DNA of 64,000 nt from the NCBI RefSeq assembly GCF_016892765.1, contig NZ_JAFEMD010000016.1:56218-120217 (forward strand), given 5' to 3'. The notes under the pieces are model-generated. The model made no database searches. It had not been told where the DNA came from and saw nothing but the letters and a program-made list of their open reading frames with translations. Of the stretch, positions 59,690 through 64,000 are shown piece after piece (the stretch's first letter is position 1; the number at the start of each line of letters is the position of its first letter). The stretch comes from Microvirga arvi (GTDB lineage: Bacteria; Pseudomonadota; Alphaproteobacteria; Rhizobiales; Beijerinckiaceae). A program made the translations under genes and the position numbers.

Positions 59690-61012
59690 ATGAGCGAAAC
59701 GGTACGGCTGGGGATGTTTCGGGAGCTGTTGAGCGACGCGCACCGGGCGCTCGGCCTCCAGTTCGGTTTCGAGCTGTGGGACGGCTCGACGATTCCGGCT
59801 GATCTGCCGTCCTATGCCATGCGGCTCGTCGTCAGGCGCGAGAGTGTGATCGCGGCTCTCCTGCGGCGCCCGAACCTGGACACGGCGCTCAATGCCTATG
59901 TAGCCGGCCTACTCGATCTCAAGAACGGCACGATCTTCGACCTCGCCGACCAGCGTCCGCGTGGGAAGGTGGGAAGGCAGCTCAAGAGCTTGAGCAAGCT
60001 GAAGGCCCTCAAGACCGCTTATCATTTCCTGCGTGCGCCGGCCGACATGCCGCGGCCGCTGGCCAGGGTCGAGGACAAGGCTGACGCCCGCGATGGCAAG
60101 CCCCAGACCAACAAGCGCAACGTCGCCTACCATTACGACGTGTCGAACGAGTTTTACCAACTCTTCCTCGACCCGGAGATGGTCTATACCTGCGCCTATT
60201 TTCAGCCGGACTGGCATGACGACCTCGCCCGCGCGCAACGGGACAAGCTCGACATGATCTGCCGCAAGCTGCGGCTCAAACCCGGTGAGCGCCTGCTCGA
60301 CATCGGCTGCGGCTGGGGCGCACTGATCTGCCATGCGGCTCAGCATTACGGGGTCAAGGCCACGGGCGTGACGCTGGCCGAGGAGCAGGCGAAGCTCGCG
60401 CGCGACAAGATCGCGCGGCTCGGTTTGCAGGACCGCGTCGAGGTTCTCCTGAAGGATTTCACGCAGGTGGAGGGTGAGTTCGACAAGATCTCCTCCATCG
60501 GCATGTTCGAGCAGGTGGGGATTGCCAATTACCCTTCCTATTTCACCGCCGTGCATCGCCTGCTCAGACCGCGCGGGCTTTATCTCCATCACACCATCGC
60601 CCGGCGCGCCAAGCGCAGCGACAGGGCGTTCCGGAAGCTGAAGCCCGAGTACAAGGCGCTCACCCGCTACATCTTCCCCGGCGGCGAGCTCGACCATCTC
60701 GGCATGTCCGTCGCCAACCTGGAGAGCCACGGCTTCGAGGTGCACGACGTGGAGGCCTGGCGCGAGCATTACCAGCGCACGACGCGGCTGTGGTGGGAGA
60801 ACCTCAACGCCCGCCGGACGGAGGCGGAGAGCCTAGTCGGGCCGGAGAAGACCCGCATGTGGCTGCTGTATCTGGCCGGCTGCTCGCTCGCCTTCGAGCG
60901 CGCCGCGGTGGGCGTGAACCAAACCCTCGCCTCCAAGCGCACCCGCGGGCCATCAGGACTTCCGTCGACGCGGGCGGATCTCTACGTCTCGTCCGGCTCA
61001 AGCCAGCCCTGA
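59690..61012 (+). CDS. Cyclopropane-fatty-acyl-phospholipid synthase family methyltransferase
   Basis: A 440-residue CFA-type SAM methyltransferase: N-terminal lipid-facing domain (residues about 1-130), then HYDVSNEFYQLFLDPEMVYT, the SAM loop LLDIGCGWGALICHAA, SIGMFEQVG with the active-site Glu, and YLHHTIARRAKRSDRAFRKL. It methylenates unsaturated acyl chains of membrane lipids. The last 31 bases overlap the convergent gene at 60982. Confidence 0.92.
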   Translation: MSETVRLGMFRELLSDAHRALGLQFGFELWDGSTIPADLPSYAMRLVVRRESVIAALLRRPNLDTALNAYVAGLLDLKNGTIFDLADQRPRGKVGRQLKSLSKLKALKTAYHFLRAPADMPRPLARVEDKADARDGKPQTNKRNVAYHYDVSNEFYQLFLDPEMVYTCAYFQPDWHDDLARAQRDKLDMICRKLRLKPGERLLDIGCGWGALICHAAQHYGVKATGVTLAEEQAKLARDKIARLGLQDRVEVLLKDFTQVEGEFDKISSIGMFEQVGIANYPSYFTAVHRLLRPRGLYLHHTIARRAKRSDRAFRKLKPEYKALTRYIFPGGELDHLGMSVANLESHGFEVHDVEAWREHYQRTTRLWWENLNARRTEAESLVGPEKTRMWLLYLAGCSLAFERAAVGVNQTLASKRTRGPSGLPSTRADLYVSSGSSQP

Positions 61013-62640
61013 TAGGAAACGAGCGGCCCGATCCAGGGCAGTCCGACCTGCACATCGAAACGATAGCGGCTCGTCTCATCGACAAAGGCTCTCGCGGACG
61101 TTTGCGGCGCGAGGCGGCGCGGAAGGCGCAACAGCCCGATCCGCCAGCCAAGAGCCGCAAGATCGAAGCCGGATTTGTGTGGCGCGATCTCAAGCTCGAA
61201 CGTGAAGGGGCCGAAGCGTTCGTGAAGACGATGTGGCAAAGGACCCGCGCTCAGCACGCTGCGAAACGTGAAGCGCCCGAAGCGGCGAACCCATATCTCC
61301 TGGTTGCCCCGCCGCTCCAAGGTCACGTGGGCCGGCGTTTCCGATGGGCCTGCCGGAAACCCGAACAGCCGCGCGATCAACCGTCCTGTCCGGCTTCGCG
61401 CCCCCTCGACGGTCGCGCGACCGCGAAGGCGAACCCTGGAAGCTGTATGAATTCGGCGCACGGGAGGTGGAAGACAGCCCACATCGGGGCCGAGGATTCG
61501 CTCGAACAGGCTGGCTGCATCCGGCCAGCCGATATCGCGCCGTGCCGTGATGCGAAAACGCTCGAACTCCTTTTCGATTGCTGCAAGGGGAAGGCGGTCG
61601 CATGCGATATGCGCACCTACCGCCGTAGCAGATCCGTCGAGCAGAGTGCGGATCTGCGCAAGCGCCGGCAAGACGGGGATGTGGGGGCCGTCGCCGGCTT
61701 CCGCGACAAGGGACCAGATCGCAAGGGTTGAGCGTCCCGCGCCATCCCGGCCGCTGACCTCCACGCTCATGCCGCCCCGATCGGTGCCGAGGCGCTCGAA
61801 CAAAGCTGCGATCTTCTGCAATACAGGCGCGCAGAAGCGCAGTGAGCGGACCAATCCGGCCCGGACCGGCAAGGTCAGCATCCAGAGACCCAGGTGCAGG
61901 CAGGAGAGTTCGAGCCCTGCCTGAAATCGCGCGGTGCGAACGGAAGGGTAGCGGGCCGGAAGCAGGTCTAGGTCGGGTGTTTCGCACAAGGAGAGCCAAC
62001 GCCGCCCAAGGCCCGGCATGTCGCGCCTGACGAGTTCCCCCCATCCGGGCCGGGTCGTCCACTGCCCATGGGTCCACACGCGAACAGGCTGCCCGGCATA
62101 GGCCAGAATGGCCTCGACCACCGACAGACCCCGCGGAGCACGATTGCCGGGCGAAATGGCGACCGTGATCGCATCGATCTGCCGCCATCCTTCGGTCAAG
62201 GCCGTCACGGCGGCGCCTGACAGAGCCGGAGTCGAGCTTGCTCCCGTGACGGCCAGCACGCCGGCGGCGCGGGCCTCGCCATCCAAGGCACCAAAGCGCA
62301 TTACGAAATCGCGCGCATCCGCGAGGTCGACATAATGGCAGCCCGCTGCGATCGCAGCCCTCGCCAGATGAGGCTCGGCTCCCTGGAAGGGACCTGCCGC
62401 ATCGACGACGCAAAAAGCTTTGGTTGCTTGAAGACCTGTCAAGGCCGCGTCCCGGTCGATCCGTGTCGCCTCGATTCGATCTTGTCCGTAAAGGCGCCGA
62501 AGCTTCTCGACAAAACCCTGCTGGCGGTGGAGGGTCCGCCCGCCGACGATGACGGTCACGTCAGTGGTCGCCAGCAATCCTTCCACGAGCCGCTGTCCGA
62601 AAGCTCCCGCACCACCGACGACGAGGACGCGGGGTTTCAT
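60982..62640 (-). CDS. Saccharopine dehydrogenase-like NADP-binding protein with DUF4166
   Basis: A 552-residue protein: N-terminal Rossmann domain of the saccharopine dehydrogenase/trans-acting enoyl reductase type (VLVVGGAGAFGQRLVEGLLA, DAAGPFQGAEPHLARAAIAA, YVDLADARDFVMRFGALDGE, VTGASSTPALSGAAV) and a C-terminal DUF4166 (residues about 385-550, RFGRFTFRSVLSAGPL to QGWLEP). Function unknown; possible small-molecule or lipid reductase. Start ATG 62640 is chosen; the frame upstream to 62697 has no conserved sequence. Confidence 0.85.
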   Translation of the reverse strand: MKPRVLVVGGAGAFGQRLVEGLLATTDVTVIVGGRTLHRQQGFVEKLRRLYGQDRIEATRIDRDAALTGLQATKAFCVVDAAGPFQGAEPHLARAAIAAGCHYVDLADARDFVMRFGALDGEARAAGVLAVTGASSTPALSGAAVTALTEGWRQIDAITVAISPGNRAPRGLSVVEAILAYAGQPVRVWTHGQWTTRPGWGELVRRDMPGLGRRWLSLCETPDLDLLPARYPSVRTARFQAGLELSCLHLGLWMLTLPVRAGLVRSLRFCAPVLQKIAALFERLGTDRGGMSVEVSGRDGAGRSTLAIWSLVAEAGDGPHIPVLPALAQIRTLLDGSATAVGAHIACDRLPLAAIEKEFERFRITARRDIGWPDAASLFERILGPDVGCLPPPVRRIHTASRVRLRGRATVEGARSRTGRLIARLFGFPAGPSETPAHVTLERRGNQEIWVRRFGRFTFRSVLSAGPLPHRLHERFGPFTFELEIAPHKSGFDLAALGWRIGLLRLPRRLAPQTSARAFVDETSRYRFDVQVGLPWIGPLVSYQGWLEPDET

Positions 62641-62753
62641 CGGAAGCTTGCCCCGCAAGGTCCATGCCGGCGGCGCAGAAGGCAGCTGCAATTGCAATCA
62701 GGCTTCATGCATCATGATATAACCTGATCAGAGATGCCTAGTAAGGCCTTTGG

Positions 62754-63260
62754 CTATCGCTCCACAATGACGCGTGTGCCGACGCTTACCTGATCGTAGA
62801 GATCGACGATGTCCTCGTTGAGCATGCGGATGCAGCCGTAGGACGCGAAGGTGCCGATGGAGCTCGGGCGGTTGGTACCGTGAATGGCGTATTCGTCGAG
62901 GTTGAGGGTCAGCGCCCGCGCGCCCATGGGGTTGTTCGGCGCGCCGCCGGGGATCACGTCGGGCAGGCGCGGGTTGTCGCGCTTCACCTCCGCCGGCGGC
63001 GACCAGGCGGGCCGCACGTACTTGCCGTCGATCTGCGCCTCGCCGAACCATTGCTTGCCCGGCTTGCCCACGGCCACCCGGTAGCGCAGGGCCGTGCCGT
63101 CGCCGCGCACGTAGTAGAGCTTCCGCTCAGCCGTCTTGATGACGATGGTGCCGGGCGACACACGCCCCTCAAAGGGCACGACCTCGCGGGCCGATGCGGC
63201 ATGGGTGGTGAAGGCGATGCCCACGAGGGCCGCCAAGGTGAAGGCTGCGCGGATGCTCAC
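62754..63260 (-). CDS. L,D-transpeptidase (YkuD family)
   Basis: A 168-residue exported enzyme: signal peptide (residues about 1-24), then a YkuD domain with HGTN (127-130) and the catalytic SYGCIRM (Cys143, Arg145). It makes 3-3 cross-links or links peptidoglycan to outer-membrane proteins in the periplasm. Start is GTG 63260, eight bases after AGGAGGG; the open frame up to 63482 is translated repeat sequence. Confidence 0.93.
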   Translation of the reverse strand: MSIRAAFTLAALVGIAFTTHAASAREVVPFEGRVSPGTIVIKTAERKLYYVRGDGTALRYRVAVGKPGKQWFGEAQIDGKYVRPAWSPPAEVKRDNPRLPDVIPGGAPNNPMGARALTLNLDEYAIHGTNRPSSIGTFASYGCIRMLNEDIVDLYDQVSVGTRVIVER

Positions 63261-63333
63261 GTCTCGAACCCTCCTGCGGACAAGGTGAGGATGAGACGCG
63301 AAAGATAAGGCTACGGTTCCGTCAGGCTCAGGA

Positions 63334-63687
63334 CCGTCGTCCTGGACGGAGCGCAGCGAGGATCCGGGATCGGGTGCAGGATGTGCTGCTATTCCCTCCC
63401 CCTTGCGGGGAGGGGCAGGGGTGGGGGTGGTTTGACTGGATGAAACCTTCCCATTTGTCATGGCCGGGCCTGTCCCGGCCATTCCGATGCTGTGAGGCTC
63501 AGCGCTTCATCCAATCGGGATCACCGGCACAAGGCCGGTGATGACGGGGTAGAAAGCATTGCCTGTCCTCATCAAGCGCAGCGTTCTGACTTTGCGACCC
63601 CCACCCTCAATCCCTCCCCGCAAGGGGGAGGGAAGAAGGGGCCACGCTCTGGCCCGATCCCGGATCGGCTGCACCGTCCGGGATGAC
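63334..63687. repeat. Nested repeats A[C[B]C]A
   Basis: The clearest nesting in the window and nearly the whole gap between the transpeptidase and acs. Outer A halves 63334-63381 and 63653-63687; inside them C halves 63393-63432 (CCCTTGCGGGGAGGGG, GGGGTGGGGGTGG) and 63596-63634 (CCCCCACCC, CCCTCCCCGCAAGGGGGAGG); in the centre a B-like pair 63457-63546 (CATGGCCGGGCCTGTCCCGG and GGATCACCGGCACAAGGCCG). Confidence 0.85.
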
Positions 63688-63697
63688 GCGTTTGCTA

Positions 63698-64000
63698 CTA
63701 CGCCGCCTGCGTGCGCTTGTTCTGCCTGTTCGTGATCAGGTCGTCGACCACCGCCGGGTCGGCGAGGGTCGAGGTGTCGCCGAGTGAGCCGAACTCGTCC
63801 TCGGCGATCTTGCGCAGGATGCGGCGCATGATTTTTCCGGAGCGCGTCTTGGGCAGGCCCGGCGCGAACTGGATCAGGTCCGGCGAGGCGATGGGGCCGA
63901 TTTCTTTTCGCACCCAGGCGACCAGCTCCTTGCGCAGCTCCTCCGACGGCTCCTCGCCGGCCATCAGGGTGACATAGGCGTAGATGCCCTGGCCCTTGAT
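63698..64000 (-). CDS. acs: Acetyl-CoA synthetase, C-terminal part
   Basis: The last about 100 residues of an AMP-forming acetate-CoA ligase; the rest lies beyond the right edge. It shows [40 protein letters not shown] and the motif [20 protein letters not shown], whose Lys (in SGK) is catalytic and the usual acetylation site. C-terminus [19 protein letters not shown] is typical of Acs. Confidence 0.93.
   Translation of the reverse strand: MKGQGIYAYVTLMAGEEPSEELRKELVAWVRKEIGPIASPDLIQFAPGLPKTRSGKIMRRILRKIAEDEFGSLGDTSTLADPAVVDDLITNRQNKRTQAA

Noticed and set aside
63261..63482. N-terminal extension of the L,D-transpeptidase
   Set aside because: It translates repeat families A and C; the GTG at 63260 follows AGGAGGG and begins a signal peptide.

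Overview
This window looks like ordinary chromosome from a high-GC alphaproteobacterium of the order Hyphomicrobiales (Rhizobiales), most likely near Microvirga, Methylobacterium or Bosea. The order-level call rests on a very-long-chain fatty acid (VLCFA) lipid A cluster (acpXL, fabZXL, fabF2XL, fabF1XL, a fabG-like gene, adh2XL, lpxXL at 13.3-19.9 kb), a 180-kDa-class NAD-glutamate dehydrogenase, an IalB protein, and DUF2794 and DUF1674 proteins. The genus is inference. There is no rRNA, phage, transposase, plasmid or CRISPR signal. One tRNA (Gly, GCC) is present.

Layout. 0-6.6 kb: the start of a GH43 glycosidase cut by the left edge, carbonic anhydrase, a DUF429/PLP-dehydratase pair, a CitE-like lyase, a minus-strand run (thioredoxin-TPR, Lon-N-domain protein, Trm112-like) and a YbaK deacylase. 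6.8-12.1 kb: tRNA-Gly, an AceE-like E1 protein, a LysE exporter and an MsbA-like ABC transporter. 12.3-19.9 kb: a Cys-phosphatase divergent from the lipid A VLCFA cluster. 20-33 kb: DUF1223, a LemA/TPM operon, rlmN, ialB, an SDR, a GFA/phhB pair, a YeiH transporter, a histidine phosphatase, thpR, an aldo/keto reductase and tesA. 33.4-37.7 kb: a YbbA/YbbP-type ABC system and a BI-1 protein. 37.8-50.5 kb: a GYD protein, three MFS transporters, a GNAT, DUF2794, a probable small RNA, a quinone-reductase/HxlR pair and gdhZ. 50.6-64 kb: YbjQ-like, purH, an RTX calcium-binding protein, a heparinase-like protein, rsmB, htpX, an SDHAF4-like factor, a CFA-type methyltransferase, a saccharopine dehydrogenase/DUF4166 protein, an L,D-transpeptidase and the end of acs at the right edge.

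The most distinctive feature is the dense set of intergenic palindromic repeats. Short elements (called A, B, C, E, F and R here) fill most intergenic gaps, often nested as inverted brackets; the clearest case reads A-C-B-C-A at 63.33-63.69 kb. Element R (about 70-160 bp, usually ending in CTAG) also interrupts a gene: it sits in frame in the GFA-family gene at 28.1 kb and adds about 52 residues. At 41.7 kb its two ends provide the TAG stop codons of two convergent genes. This resembles the protein-coding palindromic elements known from Rickettsia. I found no transposase that would move it.

Other points: the VLCFA cluster has a catalytic ketosynthase next to one lacking the active-site Cys and one His, which suggests a KS-alpha/KS-beta type pair. 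A strong intrinsic terminator separates lpxXL from the genes before it. A structured RNA gene with two terminators lies at 42.29-42.47 kb. All functions are read from sequence features and family knowledge; no database search was run.
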